Shown piece by piece: positions 9,040 to 15,902 of a DNA stretch of 44,538 nucleotides. A program made the position numbers and the translations under genes. The stretch's first letter is position 1, and each line of letters opens with the position of its first letter. The notes below the pieces were generated by a model. It ran no database searches and was not told the DNA's origin. It saw only the letters and a program-made list of their open reading frames with translations. This DNA is from a virus: IMG/VR virus record IMGVR_UViG_3300017756_000024, positions 1-44,538 of that record; one strand, written 5' to 3'.

Positions 9040-9397
9040 ATTTGTCTCTTTGTTTACTTACCCATCTTTGCTGTTTTTCAGCGGTTATTAATTGTGGTCG
9101 TTTGCCATAAATTGAATGTAGTCTTAAATGATGTACATGGCAAAGTGTGACTGTTTGATTATAGATTTCGTCTTCAAACTCTTCTATAAACTTTTCTCTT
9201 AGATTTAAAATGTCGTCTTCATTATGGATTTCGTATTTATTATCTTTTATCCATTTATCTAATAACTCTGTTAAGCCGTAGTAATGATGAAAATCTAGTT
9301 TGTGATCAGATCCGCATATATAACAGGCAGACTCTTTTTTAAACTTAGATTTTGCTTTATCCCTTACGTATTTAACTAAATCTCTTTTTAGTGTCAT
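9026..9397 (-). CDS. HNH endonuclease
   Basis: The 123-aa protein contains a zinc-binding HNH fold: CYICG (Cys25/Cys28), the DFHHYYG motif with the catalytic His pair, and TLCHVHHLRLH near residue 90 with the second metal ligands. Such HNH proteins next to terminase and portal genes assist TerL cleavage in HK97-like phages; the location here, between terL and portal, agrees. A homing function is the alternative. A consensus promoter lies just upstream. Confidence 0.85.
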   Translation of the reverse strand: MTLKRDLVKYVRDKAKSKFKKESACYICGSDHKLDFHHYYGLTELLDKWIKDNKYEIHNEDDILNLREKFIEEFEDEIYNQTVTLCHVHHLRLHSIYGKRPQLITAEKQQRWVSKQRDKYGMV

Positions 9398-9415
9398 TTC
9401 AATTCTTATGTTCTA

Positions 9416-9444
9416 ATTGTAGCAGAAGTTTGAGTTAAAGTCAA
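9416..9444 (-). promoter_or_regulatory. Sigma70-type promoter for HNH-portal-capsid-tail genes
   Basis: On the minus strand: TTGACT (9444-9439), 17-nt spacer, TACAAT (9421-9416), in the 69-nt gap between terL and the HNH gene. The leader to the HNH ATG is about 12 nt. It would give the structural genes transcription separate from the accessory operon. Confidence 0.7.
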
Positions 9445-9466
9445 GCATTATTTTTTCTAGGTGTCG

Positions 9467-10765
9467 TTAGAACGATGTCATACTTGTCTCAAACGAGTAC
9501 AAAGCATATCGTAAAGCATCAGACATGTGAGATGCAGCATTATGCTTGGGTTTTTCTCTTAATAAGTTTGGATTTGGATCCCATTGGTATTGATCAAGAG
9601 CCCAAAGTGTTTCGTTACATTTTCCTTCGACAATTAATTTATCATTATCTACTATCGCTGCAACATGTCCAATCCCATCTAGCACTGATTTTTTGGCATT
9701 TAAAGTACTAATTCCATAGTTCTGAGCAAAGTCAAAACGAGTTTGTTGTGCAGCAGAATCTATGTAAATATAATCTATATTCCACTTTTCAATTAGTTTT
9801 GATATTTCTGTTGCGTGTTGTTCAGTTGTTCTTTCTGAGTCTAAGTATTCATCGAGTACAAAATATTTCTGTGTGTCCCAATCATATGCAATAACAACAA
9901 ATGCAGTTGGATCTCGATAACCAACGTCCATTCCTGCAAAGATATCCATACGTTTTAGTTCGAGTTCTGATAAATCTTCTATGCATTTTTCGTGGTCAAA
10001 AGCCCATATCTGTCCTTCAAACACGTTGAAGTCTGCCATGTATTCTTGATTGAACTCAGCTTCTGACATTGTTTTCTGTGCCTCTGCTATATCGCTTTCT
10101 GATAATCTAGGATTCTCGTGATACGTTGCTCTTAATGATGCCCACTCTGGAAACTCGTCTGAGAATCCTCGATAGAAAAATTCAGCAAACCAATTATTTC
10201 TACCACGAGGTGTAGATATAAATAATGCTTTTGAATTCTCTTTATCTAGTGTAGGTCTTAGTGCTATATTGAAGGCGTCTTTGCCATCTACCAAAGCAGC
10301 TTCATCAAAAATAATTAAATCGTAAGATCGACCAACAACTGAATCTACTTGATTTACAGAACCCATTCTTATAGTAGAATTGTTAGATAGTTCGATTACT
10401 TTGTCTTTTGCATTATCACGAATCACTTCTAAATCAAAGTGTTTAATTAATTGTCTTTGTAAATCAAAAGAAATTTGAGAAAGCGAGTAGTTAGGCGACA
10501 TAAGAAGTATGTGTGAATTAGGTACTAGAGAGACTAATTGACCTAGTATGTTTGCGATATATGTTTTGCCTTGTCGTCTTGAGACTGCAGCACACATAAA
10601 ACGGTATTTAGGATTGTTAAGTCCATTTATAATACCTGTTTGAGATGAGTTCGGTTCTATACCTAGTAAATCTAGGTATCCTTCGATGGGCAATTTGATG
10701 AATCTTTCATCAGGAAATTGCATAAGAGAATCGGATAAAATATCCTTTCTTGAAATGTCTATCAT
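9467..10765 (-). CDS. terL: Terminase large subunit
   Basis: The 432-aa ATPase-nuclease drives DNA packaging. Walker A is SRRQGKT (residues 62-68), Walker B is LIIFDEAA (150-157, Asp154/Glu155) and the coupling motif is LFISTPRG (181-188). The C-terminal RNase H-like nuclease has its acidic residues at Asp280 (AGMDVGYRDP), Asp336 (YIYIDSAAQ) and Asp416 (ASHMSDALRYAL). All key residues are present. Its gene is about 10 kb away from the small-subunit-like gene at the head of the operon, whereas these two are normally adjacent. Confidence 0.95.
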   Translation of the reverse strand: MIDISRKDILSDSLMQFPDERFIKLPIEGYLDLLGIEPNSSQTGIINGLNNPKYRFMCAAVSRRQGKTYIANILGQLVSLVPNSHILLMSPNYSLSQISFDLQRQLIKHFDLEVIRDNAKDKVIELSNNSTIRMGSVNQVDSVVGRSYDLIIFDEAALVDGKDAFNIALRPTLDKENSKALFISTPRGRNNWFAEFFYRGFSDEFPEWASLRATYHENPRLSESDIAEAQKTMSEAEFNQEYMADFNVFEGQIWAFDHEKCIEDLSELELKRMDIFAGMDVGYRDPTAFVVIAYDWDTQKYFVLDEYLDSERTTEQHATEISKLIEKWNIDYIYIDSAAQQTRFDFAQNYGISTLNAKKSVLDGIGHVAAIVDNDKLIVEGKCNETLWALDQYQWDPNPNLLREKPKHNAASHMSDALRYALYSFETSMTSF

Positions 10766-10987
10766 TTAGTGTATTGTTACTTCTTCAAATAATTCGTTGT
10801 CGGGTTCGTCTAAAAATTGTCTATCCTCACATATATTATGTAGATAAATGAAACCTGCACAGAGTTCTGCTAACTCTTGCTCTTTTCTATTAAGTTGATC
10901 TTTTTTGTTTAAATATTCTAATATTGTTGCACTTTTTGATTGTAGATCATCAATCCAAAAATCTCTAGTATTCTTTTTGCCTGCCAT
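10766..10987 (-). CDS. Small acidic protein upstream of terL, unknown
   Basis: The 73-aa protein starts MAGKKNTRDFWIDDLQSK and is predicted all-helical (ILEYLNKKDQLNRKEQELAE), with an acidic end (DEPDNELFEEVTIH). The stop abuts the TerL start. A role with the packaging motor is possible from position only. I did not recognise the family. Confidence 0.6.
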   Translation of the reverse strand: MAGKKNTRDFWIDDLQSKSATILEYLNKKDQLNRKEQELAELCAGFIYLHNICEDRQFLDEPDNELFEEVTIH

Positions 10988-11328
10988 TAACCTCTCCTTT
11001 TGAGACCTCTTGTAAATTTTTGTGACTTAGGTGGCATCTTTGTAGAACCTCCCTTTCCTGCCCACAAAACTTTATCAGCCCAGTATGCTGGTGAAGATTT
11101 ACCTTTTGCAATATTTTTAGCATGTCTAGCCTTAAAACTTTTTCTAGCTTCAGGGCTATAATTATGTCCCATGCCTTGTGCACCAAAGCGGAGTACTTTA
11201 ACTTTACCGCCAACTCTTGTAGCAACAACCGCTTTTTTCGATTTATGCTTTGGTGTCATTTTTGGTTTGTTTAAACGAGTCAATCCTGCTTTTTTCAGTC
11301 TTGCTTTTTCCGCTTTTGTTAGTGCCAT
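10987..11328 (-). CDS. Basic conserved phage protein, unknown
   Basis: The 113-aa protein is highly basic. It contains a distinctive centre, VLRFGAQGMGHNYSPEARK then SFKARHAKNIAKGKSSPAYW, a motif I associate with small phage proteins near structural genes, but for which I know no function. Start and stop overlap its neighbours. Its charge suggests DNA binding inside the capsid or during packaging (inference). Confidence 0.7.
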   Translation of the reverse strand: MALTKAEKARLKKAGLTRLNKPKMTPKHKSKKAVVATRVGGKVKVLRFGAQGMGHNYSPEARKSFKARHAKNIAKGKSSPAYWADKVLWAGKGGSTKMPPKSQKFTRGLKRRG

Positions 11329-11573
11329 TATCTTCTCCTTCTTGGAAATTTTGCTCTTGGTGGATTCTTTGTACTACCGAATCTTGGTCCAATTGCTTTT
11401 GGTGCTGCTGCATAAAATGCGCCTGCGCCATAAGGATTTTTAGTATTTACTAATGTTCCTGCTGCTGCATTCATGTCTCTTGTAACACCTCTCTTGAGTT
11501 TATGTTTACGAATCTTCTGTGTATTGTGTACTCCAGTTGGTCCGCTTAGAAAACCACTTGTTCTAGCTGCCAT
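11328..11573 (-). CDS. Small basic Gly/Ala-rich protein, unknown
   Basis: The 81-aa protein starts MAARTSGFLSGPTGVHNTQ, contains AAAGTLVNTKNPYGAGAFYA and ends in an Arg cluster (AKFPRRRR). It is one of a run of basic proteins with the same orientation and overlapping ends. Low complexity hides any relationship. Possible virion or nucleic acid-binding role. Confidence 0.6.
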   Translation of the reverse strand: MAARTSGFLSGPTGVHNTQKIRKHKLKRGVTRDMNAAAGTLVNTKNPYGAGAFYAAAPKAIGPRFGSTKNPPRAKFPRRRR

Positions 11574-11763
11574 TTTTTCTCCTCAATGCTCTACGGTATA
11601 CACCGTGTGAGCTACCTGGCATAAATCTCTTATCAGAACCTCTTCCGTGTGAGTGTATGCCTTTCAATCCCAATCTTCTTGCTTTTTTACGAGCTGCTCC
11701 GATTGTTTTATATACATCTTTATTTTTAATGTATCTTTTATGTTTTGTTTTGTTTACTGCCAT
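11563..11763 (-). CDS. Small very basic protein, unknown
   Basis: The 66-aa protein starts MAVNKTKHKRYIKNKDVYK and contains IGAARKKARRLGLKGIHSHG and SSHGVYRRALRRKNGS. About one third of residues are Lys or Arg. Its ATG overlaps the stop of the upstream 36-aa gene (TAATG), supporting real coupled translation. Function is unknown. Confidence 0.6.
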   Translation of the reverse strand: MAVNKTKHKRYIKNKDVYKTIGAARKKARRLGLKGIHSHGRGSDKRFMPGSSHGVYRRALRRKNGS

Positions 11764-11873
11764 TAATTTTTTCTTTTAGCTTTTACCATCTTATCTTTTA
11801 TGTCTACTTTACCGTCAAAGTTTACATCTTGAAAAGTGATAATGTACCAAATTTTCTTTAAAAATTCAATCAT
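11763..11873 (-). CDS. 36-aa protein with an EF-hand/dockerin-like calcium loop
   Basis: The small gene has a good ribosome site (AGGAGA, 5 nt before ATG) and ends at TAATG with the next gene. The peptide starts MIEFLKKIWYIITFQ, a short hydrophobic helix, followed by DVNFDGKVDIKD. That 12-residue loop has Asp/Asn/Asp at positions 1, 3 and 5, Gly6 and Asp at 9 and 12, as in calcium-binding loops. The rest is basic. Function unknown; the loop may be coincidental in so short a peptide. Confidence 0.6.
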   Translation of the reverse strand: MIEFLKKIWYIITFQDVNFDGKVDIKDKMVKAKRKN

Positions 11874-11906
11874 TCTTTCTCCTGTTAATGAGTTCTAAAT
11901 CTATAT

Positions 11907-12110
11907 TTAGCCACGTCTTTTTTTCTTTAATGCTTTTTTACCTAACTTGATTCGTCTTGCTATTAAAGATTTTGGAACTCGTTTTCCATTTTTATATAAG
12001 TTAGAAATCTGCTTTATTACTTTTGCTAAAGCACTGCTTCCTTCATCGTACTTTCTAGGTACTCCGTGTTTGCTGTATGCTACCTTTCTTTTACTTTTTC
12101 TTTTTGGCAC
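11907..12110 (-). CDS. Small very basic protein, unknown
   Basis: The 67-aa protein starts MPKRKSKRKVAYSKHGVPRK and ends KKALKKKRRG, with a helical centre (SSALAKVIKQISNLYKNGK). It overlaps the upstream gene by 20 nt. The composition resembles a histone tail or a nucleoid-type DNA-binding protein. No family was recognised. Confidence 0.6.
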   Translation of the reverse strand: MPKRKSKRKVAYSKHGVPRKYDEGSSALAKVIKQISNLYKNGKRVPKSLIARRIKLGKKALKKKRRG

Positions 12111-12402
12111 GAGTTTTCCTCACTGTTCTCTTTCTCTTGATGTCATTATCTTGTGAATGACCACCTCTCATGAAAGAGTTTACTCTGCCAAAAGCCCACT
12201 GACTCATAGACACTCCTGGTCTAGAACCTGAACTTAAAAAGGCACCTTGTCCTCTTCTATATACTCTTGAAAGCTGACCATAAGTAAATCTACTATTTTT
12301 TGCTTTTCTTTTAAGAGTATTTTGAACACTCACACTGAGTGTTTTTCTCTTTACACCTTTTCTTTTAACTGGTGTTTTTCTCTTTCTTCTCTTTACCGCC
12401 AC
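12091..12402 (-). CDS. Basic protein, DUF5824-like
   Basis: The 103-aa protein has basic tails and a conserved-looking core, FTYGQLSRVYRRGQGAF then SRPGVSMSQWAFGRVNSFM. This pattern (Arg-Gly, RPGxxxxQWAxxRVNSF) is known from DUF5824-type domains scattered in phage genomes, sometimes attached to other virion proteins. The function of that domain is not established. It overlaps both neighbours. Confidence 0.65.
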   Translation of the reverse strand: MAVKRRKRKTPVKRKGVKRKTLSVSVQNTLKRKAKNSRFTYGQLSRVYRRGQGAFLSSGSRPGVSMSQWAFGRVNSFMRGGHSQDNDIKRKRTVRKTRAKKKK

Positions 12403-12763
12403 GTCTTAACTCCTTTAATCGGACTCGATCTTGCTGTATTATTACAGGCACTGGGGTATTGTTATTTCCTCCCTTAGTAAAGGTTGGGTGAGACCATAAA
12501 TATTCACATGTATTCTGACAATCATTTAGAGATGCCACATATTCGTCAATCGCATCAAGCGTTAGGTCATCACCCAGTAGATATATTATCACCTCCCAAG
12601 GTAATGTTTCAAAGTTTTGTTCATTTAATACTAAGATGTTTTCATCGAAGTCTGTTATTTTAGTAGTTCCATCAAGATAACTTTGATAACTCCATGGACA
12701 TACTTTTTTTATAGAGTGAAAGTATTGTAACCAATTAACCTCTACTTCTTTTTTTCTTACCAC
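12365..12763 (-). CDS. Conserved hypothetical protein with GTG start
   Basis: The 132-aa protein starts with GTG (MVRKKEVEVNWLQYFHSIKK) inside the preceding 39-aa gene. It contains CPWSYQSYLDGTTKI, LPWEVIIYLLGDD and CQNTCEYLWSHPTF, with several Cys and Trp, and a Lys/Glu-rich tail. I know no function. It is the only protein in this part of the operon that is not strongly basic through its length. Confidence 0.6.
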   Translation of the reverse strand: MVRKKEVEVNWLQYFHSIKKVCPWSYQSYLDGTTKITDFDENILVLNEQNFETLPWEVIIYLLGDDLTLDAIDEYVASLNDCQNTCEYLWSHPTFTKGGNNNTPVPVIIQQDRVRLKELRRGGKEKKEKNTS

Positions 12764-12854
12764 GTTTCTTTTTCTTACCCATTCCTTTTTGCTTCTTTAG
12801 AATAGCGTCTCTTAAACCTTTTGGTAACTTCATTTGTTTCTTCGTTAGTGCCAT
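12735..12854 (-). CDS. 39-aa Lys-rich protein
   Basis: The gene has a good GGGAG site 7 nt before its ATG. The peptide starts MALTKKQMKLPKGLRDAILK and ends in Lys/Arg/Gly clusters. It overlaps the upstream Cys-rich gene by 80 nt and the downstream gene by 29 nt in other frames. The MALTKKQxxLPxxL opening is familiar from very short phage genes. Function unknown. Confidence 0.55.
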   Translation of the reverse strand: MALTKKQMKLPKGLRDAILKKQKGMGKKKKRGKKKRSRG

Positions 12855-12993
12855 TTATATTCTCCCACTGCCCTTCCGGACACTTTGCCGAATTAATAAG
12901 TACTTTGATCGGCATAAAGCACTTGCAACTATTGCAAGTTTTCCAATAACTATCAAACTCTGGACAGTTACGACATATATCGTACCGCTTCAT
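12775..12993 (-). CDS. Small Cys-rich (zinc-binding-like) protein, DUF6171-like
   Basis: The 72-aa protein has three Cys groups: CRNCPEFD, TCNSCKCFMPIKV and a later KCPEGQW. This looks like a small zinc ribbon or treble clef and resembles DUF6171-type phage proteins. The C-terminal third is basic and overlaps the 39-aa gene in another frame, so the conserved part is probably residues 1-45. Function unknown. Confidence 0.65.
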   Translation of the reverse strand: MKRYDICRNCPEFDSYWKTCNSCKCFMPIKVLINSAKCPEGQWENINGTNEETNEVTKRFKRRYSKEAKRNG

Positions 12994-12995
12994 AT

Positions 12996-13106
12996 TTATG
13001 AACGTTTCGATCTTCTACGTTTTATCTTTCGTTTGATTGCTGAAGAGAGTTCAGTTTCTTTCTGAACCCTCTCAACTGCGTCAGTAAATGCTTTCTTTAG
13101 ACTCAT
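12996..13106 (-). CDS. 36-aa basic peptide, unknown
   Basis: The short gene begins at the ATGA overlap with the upstream membrane protein. The peptide starts MSLKKAFTDAVERVQKETEL, likely an amphipathic helix, and ends IKRKIKRRRSKRS. No strong ribosome site is visible, so translation probably depends on coupling. Function unknown. Confidence 0.5.
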   Translation of the reverse strand: MSLKKAFTDAVERVQKETELSSAIKRKIKRRRSKRS

Positions 13107-13279
13107 TTATCTTTCGCTTTGCCTACGTTTAGTGCAAACCAGTCTAAGACTACGTACACTTTTTTCATCCAACCATCGTCAATTGGGGTTGGAGTAATTG
13201 CTGCTATTAATGATGCAACCATTACAATTGTTGGGATAATGGCAATCCATGCCTGTACCCACTGAAAAAATTCTAACAT
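13103..13279 (-). CDS. 58-aa single-span membrane protein, holin-like
   Basis: The peptide starts MLEFFQWVQAWIAIIPTIVM, has one hydrophobic segment (about residues 10-30), then TPTPIDDGWMKK and DWFALNVGKAKDK. The TPTPxDD and LALNVGxAK motifs occur in small phage membrane proteins often listed as putative holins. TAATG and ATGA overlaps join it to both neighbours. The lysis function is uncertain because a fuller lysis cassette lies at 31.3-32.9 kb. Confidence 0.6.
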   Translation of the reverse strand: MLEFFQWVQAWIAIIPTIVMVASLIAAITPTPIDDGWMKKVYVVLDWFALNVGKAKDK

Positions 13280-13464
13280 TAGTTCATCTCCTCAATATAT
13301 TCCTTTGCCGCTTTTTTAGTTGCGAACTTGTTAAGAACTCCATTTGGATTCCTAACACACCATCTGCCTCTCTTTTCGACCATACTCCAGCCTTCCGGTA
13401 AGGTAGATTGTTTCTTGACTTTTGGAGCCATTTTCATATCTTTTTTACTATATTCTTCTATCAT
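13279..13464 (-). CDS. Small basic protein, unknown
   Basis: The 61-aa protein starts MIEEYSKKDMKMAPKVKKQS and contains LPEGWSMVEKRGRWCVRNPN followed by KKAAKEYIEEMN. The GW...GRWxV..P pattern suggests a small beta-sheet module plus a helix. Translation could also start at Met12. It is coupled to the downstream membrane protein gene by TAATG. Function unknown. Confidence 0.6.
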   Translation of the reverse strand: MIEEYSKKDMKMAPKVKKQSTLPEGWSMVEKRGRWCVRNPNGVLNKFATKKAAKEYIEEMN

Positions 13465-13468
13465 AATT

Positions 13469-13672
13469 TTATCCGTGTAATGTGACTAAAGTCACGATTA
13501 AGCCTGCCATGAACAGTATTGCTGCTCCTGCGCCACCTATTAATATTTGTTCTATTCTCTGTATTGAGGTTTCCATTTCATCAAAACGTCTGAAGGCAGT
13601 TTTCCACCGTTCAGCTACAATAGCCTCAAGTTTCGCTAATTCTGCTTTTAGGTTCTGTATTTCTTCTGACAT
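13469..13672 (-). CDS. 67-aa coiled-coil plus transmembrane protein, XhlA/holin-like
   Basis: Residues 1-40 form a heptad-like helix (LKAELAKLEAIVAERWK, then RRFDEMETSIQRIEQIL). Residues 43-65 are a single hydrophobic span (GGAGAAILFMAGLIVTLVTL). This layout is that of XhlA-type lysis-associated membrane proteins. It is the first gene after a consensus promoter and has an AAAGGAAAG ribosome site. Confidence 0.6.
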   Translation of the reverse strand: MSEEIQNLKAELAKLEAIVAERWKTAFRRFDEMETSIQRIEQILIGGAGAAILFMAGLIVTLVTLHG

Positions 13673-13702
13673 GGTTCTTTCCTTTAAAAAATTTATACTA
13701 CA

Positions 13703-13731
13703 ATTATATAAAACTTTTAAGCTTTTGTCAA
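13703..13731 (-). promoter_or_regulatory. Consensus sigma70-type promoter
   Basis: Minus strand: TTGACA (13731-13726), 17-nt spacer, TATAAT (13708-13703), preceded by AAATAAGTC. It lies in the 62-nt gap after the adenylate cyclase gene, so transcription of the basic-protein and terL genes need not come through the accessory operon. Confidence 0.8.
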
Positions 13732-13734
13732 GAC

Positions 13735-15498
13735 TTATTTTTGTAAGGTATAAATTTTTACGGGTTCTGATTTTCCTTTTACTGTAACTTCGTCAAGGAA
13801 CTTGTAGTCATAACCTTCAACTAAACTGTGCTCAGATATAATAACATCTACGCTATACTCTTTACATTGGCTCTCTAGCCTTGCAGCAAGATTGACGCTA
13901 TCGCCGAGCACACTATAATCGAAACGGGAACTGGATCCGAAATTGCCCACAACACAAAGTCCTGTATTGATGCCCGCTCCTGTATTAATCTGATCAAGTC
14001 CTTCTTCTTTAAGTTCTTCATTTAATTTCTCCAAAGAAATTCTCATTTCTATAATTGCTTTTGTCGCATTTTCTACTTGTTGTTCGTCATCTAATGGTGC
14101 GCCCCAAAATGCCATGATGCAGTCACCCATATATTTATCGATTGTTCCTCCATGCTTTAAAATGATCTCAGTCTGATTGTCAAGAAAACGATTTATCAGA
14201 GTAGTAAGACCTTGAGGATCTGATTGGTATTTTTCCGAAATTGGGGTAAATCCTCTTATGTCAGAGAAAAGAAAAGTGAGTCGTTTTGTAACCCCACCCA
14301 AACTCAGTAGTTTTGGATTGTCTTGTAATTTTTTTACCATATGTGGAGATAGATACGTGCCAAATTGTTGTTTAATACGAAGACGTAAAAAGTATTGTTC
14401 TACGAAGTTATAAAAGGTCATTAGTGTAAAAATGATCAGTAAATTGAGGTAAATAAAACTTATGTCAAGTAGTAGTCCTTGTGCAAATAAGTTCTTACTT
14501 GCATAGAATAATCCACCTAGTATCAAAGCTAAAAATGGTATGGAAAAGTATACAAGTGATGATGTAAATATAAGTATTGTTCCTGCGATAAATGTGGTAA
14601 GGAGTTCTGCTCCTAGTGCCCAGTCGGGGGTTGTTTTGGTCTTGCCTTCTAGCATAGAAGATATTGTCATAGCTTGTACTTCGTGTGGAAAAAGAAGTCC
14701 TGCAGGTGTAGGTATTTGAGTAGCAATACCTTCTGCAGTAACTCCTATGATTGCGATAGGCGCTCCTTTAAAGTCAAGTGCAGATACTTTCTCAAAGTGT
14801 CTGTTCCAGTCTACATAGACATTTGCTCTTGAGTCTGAAGGAACTGTATAGGGTGGTACTCTTAGTGCTTGTATGCCACTATTTCCTACCTTTAGTTGAT
14901 AACTTTTTGCGCCTTGGAGTAGTCTTAACATTTCCAGCCCAAAACTGGGATAGAGTTTTGACTCGACGCTTAGGACCAAAGGCATCTTTCTCACTAATCC
15001 GTCTGTTTGTGGAATAGCGGTTAGTAGTCCTACGGCCTTTGTTTTTGACTCCAGCATAGACGGAGTACGTAAAATTCCTGGGTATTTGTATAGCCATGGG
15101 TGTGGATCTCCTCCAATTGTGGCAGTGCCTACATGAGGACCGCCGCCTGTAGCTTTACTAGAAGCTACGAAAGGTAAAACAGTATTAGTATTCGCTAGTG
15201 CTTGTGCTAATTCTCTATCTTTACCGTGAATGTCTTTATCAGGAAAAAATATTGTAAGTCCTGAGAAAGATGATTTATATAATAGGTCTGCATATACATT
15301 TCGTGGCAGAGGGTAGCCTCCGTACTTCTCTACTGTTGCTTCATCTATTTCTACGAGTGTAATGTTTTGATCGTGTGTTGTGGGGGTTGACATCATCAAG
15401 TAATCAAAATACTTGAGTGTCAAAAATTCTGTGGGTTTCTGTATTTGTAAAAACAGTAAACCACCTAGAAGTAAAAATCCAATTATCTTTTTGTACAT
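13735..15498 (-). CDS. CHASE2-domain class III adenylate cyclase
   Basis: The 587-aa membrane enzyme should make cAMP from ATP. Residues 1-20 form a membrane anchor, about 25-290 are an extracytoplasmic CHASE2 sensor (FDYLMM, YGGYPLPRNVYADLL, VGLLTAIPQTDGLVRKMPL), and about 293-365 hold three membrane spans. The cyclase domain (about 400-587) has metal-binding Asp413 (FSDIRGFT) and Asp459 (KYMGDCIMAFWG), substrate Lys455, and the transition-state Asn536/Arg540 (LGDSVNLAARLE). The catalytic set is complete, so activity is likely. It is the last gene of the accessory operon, next to a secreted FecR protein. A guanylate cyclase is less likely given Lys455 and Asp533. Confidence 0.93.
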   Translation of the reverse strand: MYKKIIGFLLLGGLLFLQIQKPTEFLTLKYFDYLMMSTPTTHDQNITLVEIDEATVEKYGGYPLPRNVYADLLYKSSFSGLTIFFPDKDIHGKDRELAQALANTNTVLPFVASSKATGGGPHVGTATIGGDPHPWLYKYPGILRTPSMLESKTKAVGLLTAIPQTDGLVRKMPLVLSVESKLYPSFGLEMLRLLQGAKSYQLKVGNSGIQALRVPPYTVPSDSRANVYVDWNRHFEKVSALDFKGAPIAIIGVTAEGIATQIPTPAGLLFPHEVQAMTISSMLEGKTKTTPDWALGAELLTTFIAGTILIFTSSLVYFSIPFLALILGGLFYASKNLFAQGLLLDISFIYLNLLIIFTLMTFYNFVEQYFLRLRIKQQFGTYLSPHMVKKLQDNPKLLSLGGVTKRLTFLFSDIRGFTPISEKYQSDPQGLTTLINRFLDNQTEIILKHGGTIDKYMGDCIMAFWGAPLDDEQQVENATKAIIEMRISLEKLNEELKEEGLDQINTGAGINTGLCVVGNFGSSSRFDYSVLGDSVNLAARLESQCKEYSVDVIISEHSLVEGYDYKFLDEVTVKGKSEPVKIYTLQK

Positions 15499-15902
15499 CT
15501 TTTTCTGGCTTTATTCCATACTTGATAGTTATTTACTACAACTAAAGTTGAACCTGCATTCATAAACATATATGTTTTATCTGAAACATTTTTATTAAAT
15601 AATATATGCCCTTGAGCAATACTCTTTAGTGCTATCATTTCTGGTATTGTAGGAACGTCTCCTAAAATAGGATTCATTTCTACTACACAGTCATATTTCA
15701 AAGCTCTATAAGTAGAGTATATATCAAGAATCTGTAAAGCTACAAATGCTTCTTTATGTAGGTCATTTTTTTCGTGATAAGTTAAATTAAGTGCTGGAGC
15801 AAAGGTAAACTCTTGTATCTGTTTAACCTGAGCTTTGCTTAATTCTGATGGTAGAGCTACCGCCGCTACCAACAATAATGTTAAAAGTTTTGCCTTCATC
15901 AT
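15483..15902 (-). CDS. Small secreted or membrane protein (DUF5658-like)
   Basis: The 139-aa protein starts with a signal peptide (MMKAKLLTLLLVAAVALPSE). The centre reads ALQILDIYSTYRALKYD, then CVVEMNPILGDVPTIPEM, followed by a hydrophobic stretch. The LDxxSTxRAL...C.EMNPILG pattern is known from small membrane proteins of unknown role in proteobacteria and phages. It overlaps the FecR gene by 80 nt and the cyclase gene by 16 nt. Confidence 0.65.
   Translation of the reverse strand: MMKAKLLTLLLVAAVALPSELSKAQVKQIQEFTFAPALNLTYHEKNDLHKEAFVALQILDIYSTYRALKYDCVVEMNPILGDVPTIPEMIALKSIAQGHILFNKNVSDKTYMFMNAGSTLVVVNNYQVWNKARKRCTKR

Noticed and set aside
14879-15097. 72-codon minus-strand frame inside the cyclase gene
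   Set aside because: It is an out-of-frame shadow of the well-supported CHASE2-cyclase gene.
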